Below the pieces are notes generated by a model, which saw only the letters and a program-made list of their open reading frames with translations, had not been told where the DNA came from and did not search any database. A DNA stretch of 64,000 nucleotides from Auanema rhodensis (lineage: Eukaryota > Nematoda > Chromadorea > Rhabditida > Rhabditidae). A program made the position numbers and the translations under genes. This document shows positions 34,401 through 51,300 of this stretch, piece after piece. The stretch's first letter is position 1, and each line of letters begins with the position of its first letter. The stretch is from assembly GCA_964057225.1 (NCBI GenBank), contig OZ059897.1, positions 12,710,001 to 12,774,000 of the forward strand. Reading direction: 5' to 3'.

Positions 34401-35470
34401 GTATAAACGAGCACATCGATGTGGCTACTGAACAACGTTTTGATTAATTTAACGATATGGTGAGCCAGATGTGTCATCGATACAAGACGATTTCATTGAC
34501 TCATAATTTGCAATCTCCGAATTTCCGGGGATAAACGAAAGCAGAAGTGAAAATGAAAATTTTTAGGAAAACAAGTTCATGTAGATATGATGAAAGAACA
34601 CTAAGCTAGTGGCTATTGGCAATCTGATATCATTCTCAAGATTTAAAAGAGAAAAGTGATTTTAAATTTTAAAAAATTGAATAACCTTTGATTATTATGT
34701 TTAAAATCTTTGAAGTTGTTGACATTTTAAAATATTTTGTAAGCAAAAGAATACCTTTTGCACCGTTACATCTTTTGATCTCGTCATTTTACAACATTTA
34801 TTGTAATTTTATGTATTATATGAAGACAAATCTATAAAGAAATATAATAATCCTATATATTATATAATTTTTTTCTATTATATATCATTATAAAATTGAA
34901 ATAAATGTTTTTGTTCTTGTAATTATAATTAAAATCAACCAATTAAAGTAACTAGTCCAATTGATCCTTCTAAAATACATTGTAAAATAGAATGAGGAGG
35001 AGGCTAGAAGAACAAGAGGAGACACAACAGCCGCTGTTAGGGATAGATCAACCCACGCGACTCTTTCTTCTCTTTATCTTTCTATATCTCTCTTAACTAA
35101 TAACACTATTTTTATATTTTATCATTGAGCATCCTAAGCATTTCTACTTTTTCCATTCTATATCTTCATCTTCTTCTTTTTTTTTTCAAATAATTTAACA
35201 AAGATAAGTGATTATTGAACATTAAAGAAAATACCTAAAAAAGTATTAAAATATATTCTTATAATATAATATAATTAATTTTTGTAACAAATAAATTTAC
35301 ATATTAAATGAAAAGAAATAGTTGTACACTTCTAATCAATCTTATTGGATTGCATATGTTGTTTATCAGTTTAACTTGTTGGTAATCAATTCAATGTATA
35401 TAAATAATATATGAAAATAGGAATATTTTAATGAAAATTAATTAAATGTACAGAATAAGAAAACATTTTT
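31500..35470. other. Intergenic region upstream of the giant gene
   Basis: About 4 kb with no convincing gene. It holds AT-rich stretches, purine-rich and pyrimidine-rich tracts (for example 33781-33960 and 34061-34215), a 12-nt poly-C run at 32593-32604, and a TA-rich segment near 33490-33500. Low-complexity open frames such as 33767-33961 (Lys/Glu only) follow the purine tract. Promoter and 5' UTR sequence of the giant gene should lie at the left end, and the 3' UTR of the M1-like gene at the right end. Confidence 0.45.
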
Positions 35471-38400
35471 TTAAAAGCATTTTCTATCAAAGAGATCGAT
35501 GCATAACTGATTTACAGCATCATGAACTGCTCCTTTCCCACAATTCATTTCAACAGATGATGATAAAGCATCAAAAAGTTTTTTTCTATAATAATATTAT
35601 ATAAATTAATAAAATATTTATTATATATATACCGTATTAGGCCTGTGCTTTGTTCTGTTAATGGTTTACTATCTTCAATTAACAAACATCGAAATGCTGA
35701 TAATTCACATAGAGGGAAGTTTGCAGGTTGCAATCGTATAAGATGAAGCCATTCATCTCTTAGAATAGTAGCACTAGGTTCATCTATTGATCCTAAATTA
35801 TTGAAATTGTTAATAAATTCAGTTGAATTAGATTTAAAACCTGCTGAATAAAAATAACAAAAATCAGATAAAAGTTGTGCCCTTTCTCTTATAGTATAGT
35901 TAGTAGCATTCTAAATTATGAATATACGAAATATATATTTTATATTAACTAGAAACAAACCAGATTAACTCTTTCTACAATTTCTCTCCAAGATTGAACA
36001 TCATAGTTAACACGGTAATAGTGTCCAAATCCTTTAAAGAATTAATTATTAAAATTATAAAAATAAAATAAAATTTATATTTTAATACCTAAATTAGCTA
36101 ATGCAAGTCCTTCTCTAACTGGTGCCAAATGAATTCCTTGGCTTAACATCAAGTAAACAGGTAATTTGAATTCAGTGAATTCGAGTGTTAATGGCCATAA
36201 TGTGGTTTTTTCATATTGTCCCAATCCTATAAGATATTCAGCTTATTCAAGCGTTAATTATTTAAACTTAAAAACCTTTTTCTATTGTACTATTATCTAA
36301 AATTTGTCTTATTTTTATTGAATTATTGAAACGATCAACTTGAATATTGGGTAATCCACCATGATCTCTCCAAAATTTCATAAGCTATAAACAATAAAAT
36401 GAATAAATATATATGTATAATATACATTAACTAACCATAGCTGGTCCAATATCATCATCAATTGTTACATTCATAAAGTTTTCAAGTATATTCATATCAA
36501 TAATACCTTTAGCTGAATGATATATCTAAATAATTAATTAATTTGATTTGATTAATTTGAAAAAATTGTATACCATTTGATTAACAGCTTTCATCATTTT
36601 AGCTTCACCTACAATAAATTCCAATGATTCAAGCATAGTAACACCTTTCAATCCACATCTTGCTTGAATCTAAATAGTTCTATGATATATAAAGAAAATT
36701 CAAATTATAAACTGACTTTATATTCATCAACTGGTTCAGATAATTGTAATGAAAATCCTGGTTCAAATAATCCTTCAGTTATACTAATCTATAAATAAAA
36801 TAATTTGTATTATATCTATCTAACTATCTATATACCTTAGCATAATGTGCTAATCTTATATGATCATCATTTGTCAATCTTCTAACTACTTTATATGCAA
36901 TATAAGATAGAAAATCTTCCTAAAAGTATAATTATTTTATTACAAAATAAATAATTTTAGAAATACAAACCTGTAAACATAAATTTCTTTCGTTATCAAT
37001 AGATACTAATCCACCAATCCAATGTCTAGCAATGATTTTGGCTAAGAAATATATTTGATTTTCATAATCAAATGATAGATATTGACCTTAAAAAAATAAA
37101 AATTAAATACTATACTATACTATATGTATATATTATACCTTCAGGTATTATAATAGTTCCAAATGAATTTGATAAAGCAACATTATTAATAATAACAAAA
37201 TCTAATTTAGGCATTGCCATAATTGATGAAAATAGTTGTCTTAAATATAATATATAATTTTAATTAAATATTATATTTATACCTTAAATTTGTTAAAATT
37301 TGAGTTGCTGTAGCTAGTAATTGCTTAGCTTGACCATATTGAACACGTAATTCATTATAATGAACTGTTAAGTTTACTCCAGTATATGTATTATGTATCT
37401 TAATTAATTAATTTTATAATTTAAATATATATTTTTATATTTACCGTTGTATATTCATGTGGTATAAGTGCTAATGACAATAGAGATGGAACAATAGGTG
37501 CTGATGGCCGAAATGTTGTAATCTAATATAATAAGAATATATTTTAACCAAATACATATAGTATATTATGTTTTTATATAATAAGTATAGAAAATCTTGT
37601 ATTACCTGCCAATTTTCATCAATTAATCGTTGGCTTTCAACTGGAGCTGAACTAAGTGCTAGCGTATCAACAGGATGAATAACTGACATAGCGAATGTTA
37701 CCTATAATTTCTTTTATTTTTTTTGAATTGCTTATAGTAATAAAAGTAAAAAGTTTATGATTTTTTAAGAATTACAAGTCAATATTACCTTCTGAGTACG
37801 TGGATGTAAAGTTGGAAATGCTGCAGCAGCTCGAGAAAATGAGGAACCAAAAATAGCATGTTCTCCAGCATCTCTAAATGATTAAAAAGATTTAAAATAA
37901 ATTTATGAAGATATTGTTACCTGTAGTAAATAGCTGTCCCTATAAATCCTTTATATCTACCAACACTTAAGGTATAACGTCCGACAAATAGAATTGGTTG
38001 AGCTACAGTAATCTACAATACGCATTGTAAGACAAACAATCAAAACTATATGATATAAGATACCTGCATTTCTGTTTCTGTTAGTTGAACGTTACTGATT
38101 TTAACTTCACTTCCATTATAAACTAATGAAACATTTTCAAAATGATCTAATCGATCAATTGAAAACTAAATTTAAAATTTTATACATAGATGATTCATAA
38201 AATTACATACAGATATTTGAGCTCCTCTAGCTTGATCTTCCTTAACTATAGGTGATAATGAACCAACTTCATTATTTATATCAAATTGTAATACAATATG
38301 TGCAGTAAAAAGTGGAATTGATGGTTCTGTCATCTAAGATTTTCAAATTAATAAGATAAAATATAAAACTTCATTATCTCATTTACCTCAGATAATGGTA

Positions 38401-38542
38401 ATTGCAATTGCAAATCATAAGTTAATGGAAGTATTGTAGGTAATTCATTTGTTGGATGTTTATGTGGAGTTGAAAAATATTTTTTTAAATCTCCTTGAAC
38501 AGGATATATTGAAATAAGTACTATTGATAGCCAAAGTATCAT
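35471..38542 (-). CDS. Secreted M1 aminopeptidase-like protein lacking catalytic motifs (pseudoenzyme)
   Basis: Nineteen exons (first 38387-38542, last 35471-35585) join in frame to 2,118 nt, 705 residues. An N-terminal signal peptide (MILWLSIVLISIYPVQG) is followed by LPLTYDLQLQLPLSE, the usual start of the M1 beta domain (P..Y.L.L). Active M1 enzymes carry a GAMEN motif and a zinc site HEXXH-X18-E. Here the GAMEN position reads VALSN, and the zinc site reads AKIIARHWIGGLV, so both His ligands and the catalytic Glu are replaced (Lys, Arg, Ile). The downstream Glu persists in LQEDFLSYIAYK. The protein is also shorter than typical M1 enzymes of around 900 residues. It therefore should not hydrolyse peptides, and may bind ligand or act as a decoy or chaperone outside the cell. 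Nematodes have several M1-like paralogues, some similarly degenerate. No transmembrane helix follows the signal. Confidence 0.85.
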
Positions 38543-40368
38543 CTATACTATCTCAAGCAGTAACTGTATTTTACTAACGCAATATCTTAAATAATATGGA
38601 AATTATTCATTAAAAAAAGAAAAGTTTAAGGTTAAGAAGCAAATGAATCAAGATAACTCGACCAAATTCGAGCCAAAAGGTCAGAAAGAAGACGTGAAAA
38701 GCGGCCAAAAGCCGGATTTATTCTCAATATTTGCACGAACGTTGGATTATCTGACCATAAGAAGAAGCGATCGTATTGATAAAGTTGTGCTTCTTCTACT
38801 TGAAGAAAAGAAAGGAAACGAAGAAGAAATGATAGTTATATCACATAAATAATAAAAAGTTTGGTAAATAGGAAATAGTTCTGCTTTATAACTGAGACAC
38901 ATCAGGCATACCAACTGTAGAAGCTATTCCCTCACCGTTCAATCACATTAATGTCACTATCATGTTGGATGTGAGCGGTAGGTACTGCAAACTAGACGGA
39001 CCGTGATAATCTCAAAGAAAAAAAAATAGAAGTCAAATGATATGAGAGGAACGAAGAAAATGAAGAATACATAAGTACAAGACGATAGATGGGTCAGAAG
39101 ACTAACGGATGACTATTTGCCCTTATATGAAAAGCCATCAGGTAACCTGATCCAAATAAGGTCATTGAGATGTCGGACATAGTATACATAGTATATTAAA
39201 AGCATCAAAGCAGATTGTGTAAAGATAGTATTGGCATAGATATACATATATAATATTTAAGTTGTTATAGTAGTCATTGATCTGATTCTATATCTTCTTT
39301 ATATAATTTAAAGTTATTAATTAACTGTGATAATTAACATATAGTTTATATAGTTTATATAATATATTTCATTAATATGTTTTATTAAATTTCAAAAAAA
39401 AAAAAGAATTTCTAATATAAATTCGATCTTCTTATTTGTTATTCTTTGTCTTTGTAATGAAATGTATAATATTACTTCTCTTGCATACTATATATTGGAA
39501 AGGAGTTTTAATCTTGAATAAACGAAAATACAACCATCTTTGTGCATCATCGCCCAAGAAATGAATATTGAATTATGCTGATTTTACGTAATAATATGAA
39601 TGTGTACATTTAGATATTTCGATGATTTTGTATAAATTATTGTATTATTTTATATGTTCTTAGTTAATAATATAGTATATTTATATATTATTTTTAAAAA
39701 TTAAAAATATATCATGACGTCACTAACCTTTATTAAATAAATTATATATTATATGAAAAAATACAATACATATTCAGGTTGATCTACAACACTACTATAG
39801 TTATAAGTTATATAATATTACAAATATTATAAACTTTAAACTATATGATTATAGCTTTTCTTTGGTTGATATTTACATTTCTAAACCTATCTGCTGGTTG
39901 GATGAGGAAAAACATTCATGTTCATAGGTTCTAATAAAATAAATTACTACACTGTTATTATAAATTAAAGTTAAGGAAATATTGAGAAGAAGAAAGATTG
40001 AAGAGAAGAAAAATGAATTGCAGCGCTAAACTGAAAAGTAGAGCACAACGAAGCCAACTAGATTAACATGCTCCCCCAAACGAGGATGGCATTTTATTTC
40101 TTTTTCTTTTTAAAAAGAAACAAAATAAGTTTTTTTCCATTAAAATGCTCTAATATTATCAAAAACAAGTGATGAAAAGTGAGTTTTAGAAGAATATATT
40201 AAGCCAGTTGAACTAAGCTTTGGAAATTATGTTCAAGCAACTTCAGACTAGAAAAGTTAAACAGCATTAAAGTTGGAATGTTGAGTTTTTGCTTTTAATT
40301 TTTCTCAAAAATTAGTTTAGCTAGAAAAGATATCTGATTTTGCGTAGTGTGGAGAAGTGAGAAGGAGC
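38543..40368. other. Intergenic region between the M1-like gene and rab-3
   Basis: No gene with support. A short open frame at 38643-38852 (Lys/Asp/Glu-rich) shows no motif or splice context. A perfect CRE palindrome TGACGTCA lies at 39715-39722. The right-hand part near 39960-40368 is probably rab-3 3' UTR. Confidence 0.4.
39715..39722. promoter_or_regulatory. CRE-like palindrome TGACGTCA
   Basis: A perfect 8-bp CREB/ATF consensus sits in non-coding sequence about 1.2 kb upstream of the M1-like start codon and just beyond the rab-3 3' end. An 8-mer of this kind can arise by chance, so function is unproven. Confidence 0.3.
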
Positions 40369-44109
<3,741 letters not shown>

Positions 44110-46546
44110 CTAAAAAGGAAATATAAGTTTTAACACATAATCAATATTAAATGTATAATATTGATAAGGAATGAAAGCAAAAAAGACAGAATGAAGCAAA
44201 AGGAAATTAAAACTGCAAGCCGTATTGAATGAATGAAATCGTTTTATTTTTATTCTTTCTTCATAAAAAGGACATCATGATAATATTCTATGAGATGAAT
44301 AAAAAACAAAGTATTTGTTGTAGTTCTGCTGTTGAAATTTGAAATTTCTATGAATATCTTGGAATATATTTGAATTTCAGGGGCAAAAGCATGCTTAAAG
44401 TGCGATTATGTTTCGGTTGTCCAGGACTACACAAATGGAAGAGCTAATTCAAGTGATTTATTTATGTTGAAAAATGTATTTTGGACATATAAAAGAAAAA
44501 AAATATAAATATATTCAGAAGGTACATAGAATCTAGGCAAGTTAGTCAGTATTTTCGGGGAACGTTGTCGTCTTCCACATCGACCAGCCAAGCCTCAGAA
44601 GCCTAGGAGAAGAGAGAAGGCATTCAATGCCAAAAGAAAAGAAGCAAGAAGATTGCGGAGAAAAAGGGAGAGATAGAGCGTGCGAGAGACAAGAAAACGA
44701 GGTAAGAAGTTCGTAACGAGGAATAGAAGCAAGAGATTGAATGCCCGAGGGCAGAGAAAATGAGGAGGTAAAAGCAGAAAATATATAACTGAATAGAGTG
44801 AGAGAGTCAAGAGACAAAAATCGGCTAAGCAGGAGAATGTAAAATATAGAATGAAGACGAAGAAGGATGAAAGAGATTTAGAAGAGATGCCGAGAGAAGT
44901 AAGAGAGGCTGAGTAAAAAAGAAGAAAACCGAAATTCGACTAGTGCTTGCGGTCGAGCAAGAGACTCAGAGATGAAGAAGGAGAGAGGGCGAGATAGGAT
45001 CGAGCGACCCTTCCAAACCTCTGTATGCTTTCCATTTGGAAGCATTGCTCATGTATGGCAACGATCGATAAGCTTCCTCGTACTCGCTTCGTTTAGGCCC
45101 CAGTGCTCCTCCCACAAGGCCCTCCAGGCGTGGACGACAAGGCTTCAATAGCTGCAGGATCCCGAAATGAGAAAGTTGTCTCTCTCTCTCTTTCTTTCAC
45201 TCTTCTTTTATCTCTCTCATTTCTCTTACCATTCTCTTCGCTCTCTGGCATTTCACTAGTCATCCTTCCTCTCTATTCTTCTAGTCTTCGCTTATATTTT
45301 CTTATTTTCCTATTCTGAGAAGAAAGTCATTGCGTTACAAGCCTGCTTCTTCAAGATTTACGCAGACCACCCATGTTTATAGCTAAATTTAATTTAGGAT
45401 AGAGTGCTTATTATTTCTTTTTTTTTGTGAAAGAAACGATAAATGGCTTGCAAATCTATAAATTAGGTATTGAATAATATACTATAGACAATCTCATTTC
45501 AATTTCTCATAATAAAAAAAATGATTTCTTGAAGAATTTAAATTTTCTGGGAACATATTTTCTAAAATGAAATGAGTCTACGTATGCTGCTTCTTTTACT
45601 AAAATCAATTTAAGAAAACGATGTAAGGAATAATGGATAGGCTTTAAAGAAGTCAGAATAAATGCCCCAAGAGCAGTAAAGCAAAAAATGAAAAAAGGGG
45701 GGGGGGGAGGAATGAGTAGAAGTCGGATGAAGCCATGGAAGGAAGCAAAACGGAACAAAAAGAACAGATGAATAATACGGGAGCCGAGAGGAAATTAGTT
45801 GAGGGACACGAGGTAAATTGCCGGCAACATACTACTCTTACAAGATACATGCTAAGCTTGAAACGTAAAATGAGGACAAGTTTATTGCTTCATAGGTATA
45901 TATTTAAACGGATATAGATTGCTATATATGGCTCCAACGTTTATGAATTTGCCAATTTCTGAGTATACATGATTAAGCTGGTACAGCATGAAGTGTTCGA
46001 ACATCAATATGACAAAGAAGAAGAGGATAAATATGTCAAAAGAGGAGAAAGGGGGAAAGTGAGAAGAGCAGATTCATAGAAGCTTAGCACTGAAAGCCTA
46101 TATATGGTTGAAATGGTGAGGTTTTCCAGAAGCAGTAAGTTGGTTTCATGTCTCTTGGGGCTGGGGAAGGGAGGTTGGATGTCTGAAACGAATGTAAAGA
46201 TAACGGCAGAGAAGTAGAGAGGAAGAGAGAGAGAATAAAAGTAAATGTATGTTTGCATCAGGGTGTGTTAAGAGGGAGCTAGATGCTGAGAAAGAGATTA
46301 AATCAGAATATTTTTGTCCCGTGAAAAACGTAAATCTCAACTTGATACTCACCAGTCAAAAGCTGATATAGTTTTTGAAATTAGTCAAAAAAGGTCAATA
46401 ACTATCGTATATGTGCATGAGAATATTAATAAACATATGAATGTATATACATGCAGATGTATAGTAGTGAATGTTTTCTATTATAAAGTTATAAAAAAAT
46501 ATAAAAAAGTATATCTATACATATATGTACATCTGTTATTGGCAGA

Positions 46547-46549
46547 GAG

Positions 46550-46594
<45 letters not shown>

Positions 46595-46617
46595 GAGAGA
46601 GAGAGAGAAAGAGAGAG

Positions 46618-46660
<43 letters not shown>

Positions 46661-46693
46661 AAAAAGAGAGATAGAGAGAGAGAGAGAGAGAGG
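46547..46693. repeat. Imperfect GA/TC microsatellite
   Basis: About 147 bp of nearly pure GA repeats with a few interruptions (GTGAGA, AAAAAGAG, GATAG). It produces artificial ORFs of alternating Arg-Glu on the plus strand and Ser-Leu on the minus strand. Confidence 0.95.
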
Positions 46694-47472
46694 AAGAGAG
46701 CTGAACCATATATTCATATCTAAGCATGAACATCGAGGAGATAATCCCCCCAAAAGCCATAGATGCACATATCGAGTGGAAAATCAATTTTAATACATGA
46801 TAAGATGATCCAAAACCTCTTTCCTTTGCTCTTTCCGATAGAAAAATTTCATCTATTAAGGTTTTTTGATGGAAATATAATGTGCTAATGTATTTTTCGA
46901 GCAAAAAAAGAAAAGAAGAATGTATATATCCCATATTCGTCTAATGAAGTGCAAATTGATTGACGTGTTTCAATAGATTTTAGCTTCTCAATTTCCAAGC
47001 CATATCAACTAAAGTTTATAAATATTTCAAAAAAAATGTAAAAAGATACGTACATGCATAGTATCTATACTCATAGTAAGCAAAATTATATATGTTCTGC
47101 AGATGAAAAAAAGTACACACATGTATGTATGTATACTGAAAATACGTATTAAGAGAAGCAACATGAAGCACTGAATTTTCTTATAAATTTAAGATCTTGG
47201 ATTTATATGTTATACGGTGGAAATTTCTTCTAAAATTTTCAAAAACAAATTTTAATTTTTCCAAGTCAATGAATTTTTGATTAGAGAATCAAAACATAAA
47301 TTAACAAATATCACACAAGAGTACGCTTGAGAAGTAGGTAATATTATTTTTCTTGGGAAAAAACGTTACAGAAAAAGAGCGAAAATCAAGCAAATAAACC
47401 GTAGCAGAAGAATTTCAAATAAAGAAATACAAGCTTGATATATCGAAACGATCAGTAACTAGCGATTCTCAC

Positions 47473-47541
47473 CGTTTTCCGAGTTTCGTTGCTCTTTCTA
47501 CAGTCACAACATTGACATTTAGTTTCTGATTGCGAAAGCAT
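47473..47541 (-). CDS. Candidate alternative first exon of rab-3, Cys-rich
   Basis: Reading on the minus strand, an acceptor TTTCAG is followed 11 nt later by an ATG opening 23 codons (MLSQSETKCQCCDCRKSNET, then RKT), ended by a GTGAG donor in phase 0. The annotated rab-3 first exon begins with ATG directly behind an acceptor and is also in phase 0, so the two would fuse in frame to a RAB-3 with a 23-residue Cys-rich extension. Such a cluster could be palmitoylated. It might instead belong to an unrelated short transcript or be chance; RNA evidence is lacking. Confidence 0.4.
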
Positions 47542-47850
47542 CTTCTTTTTACTGAAAGTTTTGATGGATTTCCGTGATGTAGCCATGGGATTCAAGTTTT
47601 GACTAGGAAGGTGATATTCATGTTTTTTTGAAGTCTCATCTCATGAATATCAATATAACCATGAAACGTGGGAGAACATTGAAAATCTGTTTTTTAATAT
47701 TTTTGACATTATGAGCTTCAAATCATACATTTTTTTTTGTTGGAAAAATAAAATAAAACGAATATTATAGACAACAAAATAAAAATATTCAAAAAGTACA
47801 TATTAGTAGTAAATATTCTCACTCATTATTTAATTTTTCAATGAATATAT

Positions 47851-48135
47851 TCAGAAAAAACATTCACAAACATTATCAAAAATTATACATTTTTTCAAGG
47901 GAAATAGAAAAAGACTTACATCTGCAGAAAATAAGCGTCTGACATATACACCATTCATATGATATTCAAATCCTTCAACATCCACAAACATTTTTATTCT
48001 TAATAAAAATGTAGAAATATAAAAAATAATGATACAACCTAATATGAAAAAAATCATTTGCATCATATTTGTGGAAAGATTTGCAATAATCCTCTGCCGT
48101 ACTATAGATTTGACCTGATTACAAGAGTTCATCAC
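47851..48135 (-). other. Possible small exon encoding one membrane helix
   Basis: An open frame starting MMNSCNQVKSIVRQRI has one clear hydrophobic helix (MIFFILGCIIIFYISTFLL), then MFVDVEGFEYHMNGVYVRR and a GTAAGT donor after LFSAD. The donor is phase 0. Splicing to the acceptor at about 47552 would hit TAA at once, giving a ~70-residue membrane peptide. Splicing to the rab-3 exon at 44109 would stay in frame. I do not recognise the sequence, and it may not be a gene. Confidence 0.25.
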
Positions 48136-48368
48136 ATCTTTTATATTATATTTTACATTTTGTTACAAAATAATTGAAAACTGCAATACTTCTGAGAAGA
48201 ATATTTCATGTTATTATATAGTTTAACATAAATAATTATTTTACTTATATAATTAATGACTTCAATTGGATGCTGCTTTGGCACGTTTTCTTAGAGTAAC
48301 AAATTCATTAATGCAAAACCATTATAGAAATAAACAACAACATAAGTTTAAGAACAGATTTTTAAAAA

Positions 48369-51300
48369 TTAAGCAGGATTAGCATTCCATTTTCTATTAT
48401 TAGCTTCAACTACTGATATAACACTATTAACTGTTGGACCACTTGGATGCTCATCTTCATACAAGATAGTTCTTACTCCATAACCATTTTCCACTGAAAT
48501 TTTTGATAATTTAACTTAATTCTATTTAAAACACTTACAGCTATTTTGCCAAACCCATATAGAAGTCATAGGTATATCACATTTTCCGGAGGGATATACT
48601 GTATCAGTAAATGAGGACCAAACATTATTTTTCTTTTCTTTTTGATAACTACAATTTGGTTTCAAATTAATATTGCAACATTTTTTCAAAGCTTACAATT
48701 CAGCTTCAGATCGACTTCCAACTTCTTTAGTATATCCATAACATGATTTTGAACTCATCGACCAATTCATAGTCCAATGTGCTAAAAAGAACAAAAATGA
48801 AGGCACACAATACCCAAACTAACATTTAATAATTCTACTAAATCGGATTCCCTCGCACTTGAAATAAAAACCATTTTCTTTGAAATACGGTACATCTTCA
48901 AATGATTCTTTACGAACTGTTACAGTATCGGCCATCTAAAAGGTAATTGTTGAAAGTACATTTTAAAACTGGTATAAATCATACAGCTCTTATATCTTTC
49001 AATTTCCAGAGAACAGCACAGTGTAATAAAGCTGGCTTGATTTCTCTTCTTTTAGCTCCCTTTCCTTCTGTTATTACTGGTACAACCTGAATAGTTAATT
49101 AACATTATTTCAAACCTATATTCATGAATATATCACCAATTTTAAAGCTTTGCAGAATTTGTTTATGGCCTGAATTCGATGCTCATATGATAAGTGATTG
49201 ATATTATCGCCAGCGAGTAAAGCAGCATCTAATATTCTTAAAGCCTGAATCTTTTGTGTCTTATCCAAGCTACCCTAAAATATCAAACTATGGAAAGGTT
49301 TCAGATATATTAAATCTCACATCATTATCACGATAAGCCTCTGTTTCTTCTACAAGTAAAATAGAGTTAACAGGTATTCTATAAGTTGATTTGTCCATAT
49401 GATTCCAAGTATTGGAAGTGTACATAAACAATCCTTTCTATAAACATTTGAATAACCCTTATTAAATATAATAAATAACCAACAGCACATGAAGCTATAA
49501 GTTTCTTTTGTCGTCCTTTTATTTCTTTTGTTGTCCTAGTAGCACAAACAAAGTTACAAGCATATTCAGCTTGGGTAATTTGTTTTTCAAGGGCATCGCT
49601 TAAACATTTAATGTTGAATACTGGTACGTTACTATTAAAATCGACACTCATTGGATTCTGAATATAAAAAATTATTTTTCTTTACTAATACCCTATTATT
49701 ACAGTGAAAAGGGTTCCAACTAAGGCAGCAGGGTTCAATTCTGTTATGTCATTATCGTTGTTATATGATCCACGTTGACCACGTCCTTTTTTATTTTTAT
49801 TAGGAACCATCCAATATTCCAAACAATCATTTCTCAATTTACTCTGAAGAAATAACAATATATGATTATAAAACAGGTAAAATATTAAACCTGATCCCTA
49901 TCAATTTGATTGTGATTACGAGCAAAACTCAAATACTTATTAAGATATACCGTTTGACGGACAGCTAACCTAAACAAATTTCAATTATTTATTTTATATA
50001 CGATATACTTACTTTTCATTATGATCGATAAAATAACTAAGGAATTTTTCATCGCTTTTTATGATTTCCAGAGGAACTAGACCCATAACATCTTCTCTCT
50101 GGGGCTCTCCATTTTCCCAGAATTTTTGCATTTTTCTATTTACTCTAAATTAATAAAAAAAGATTATCAGAAACAAATCAAATCCTTGCCTTTTAAGATA
50201 ATCTCTGACTACATCAGAGTATTCTTTACGTAATCCTTTACATATAATATATCTATAAGCATACGATCATACCTTGAACTCAGGGAAACGAAACCTTTCT
50301 GAATTAGCTGGGCGACTTGTGTGAGGCTTATGTAAGCACACTTGATCATAACAAACATACATGAGATATAACAAACCAGCACTAAATAAAAACCTGTAAA
50401 TCATATTGACAAGTACAAATTTACCTGAATGGAGTGAAAAGATCAAATAATTTACAGAAAAAATTTCCTCCTTCTCGGACGATACACAAGGAAACTAATA
50501 ACTGACAGAGATAAATGCGTTTGCTGAGAATTTCCTGTAAAATAATACATAAGAACTTGTTAATGCTAATAACCAAACCTGAATATTTTCCCGCTTTGTG
50601 ACACTAAATCCTCCGTCAGCCATCATAAGGTGAACACCAACACCGTCAGTACCTATTAAGAATACGCTATAATATTCAATGAATTGAGTCACCAAAAACC
50701 TTTGCTTATGAAATCTTGTAAAGTTTCGATGTTATCAGGATTAGTAACGTCTCCGTCATTTTTCGCACCATAGTAAGGCTCAAATAAATAAGATGATGAA
50801 GCTTGAAAATTCCACAATTTGAAATCATCATTTCCTGTAATTTCTCCATTACTTTAAACATATCTTATAAATAGAAAAACCTCTTAAAGTGAATCCAAAA
50901 CCTTTAGAATTGTAGAATCCTTTTCTCCAAAGCATATACTCTGAGAAACCTCCAGGTCCTAACAAACAAAACAAAAATAAATGAAAATATGAATTGATAA
51001 CCTGCACAAACATCAGCAAAATAGAATAAATCCTTGGAACGCTCCAAATCGTTAATACCTTTATCGGTTGGATTTTTATACGGGTTTTTCAGCTAAAAAA
51101 TAAAAATTTAAAAGCATATTTTTTGTAACATTACAATTCTTCTTTTTTCATCAGTTTCTCCACTGAAAATCCAATCAAACACTCTGTCCATATTAGCTGT
51201 TTTCATAGCAGCTCTGATAAAAAATAATAAACAGTTCTTGAAGAGTTATAAAGAAACCTGTTCATGAAAAAAGCGCAACCGATTGTTTCGTAAGGATTGG

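Larger units (their letters stand above)
44110..48368. other. Region upstream of rab-3, low-complexity rich
   Basis: About 4.3 kb between rab-3 and the CMTR1 stop codon. It holds purine-rich tracts (44600-45000, 46180-46260), a TC tract near 45180-45260, an 11-nt poly-G run at 45697-45707, and a long GA microsatellite. Two candidate upstream exons (47473-47541 and 47851-48135) are listed separately. The other open frames here, made of Ser/Leu/Phe or Arg/Glu runs, come from these tracts. Confidence 0.45.

Noticed and set aside
44542-45318. Several Ser/Leu/Phe-rich frames on both strands
   Set aside because: They follow purine/pyrimidine tracts with no splice structure or motif.
46314-46934. 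Long overlapping frames of Arg-Glu or Ser-Leu repeats on both strands
   Set aside because: They come from the GA/TC microsatellite and the adjoining purine-rich DNA.
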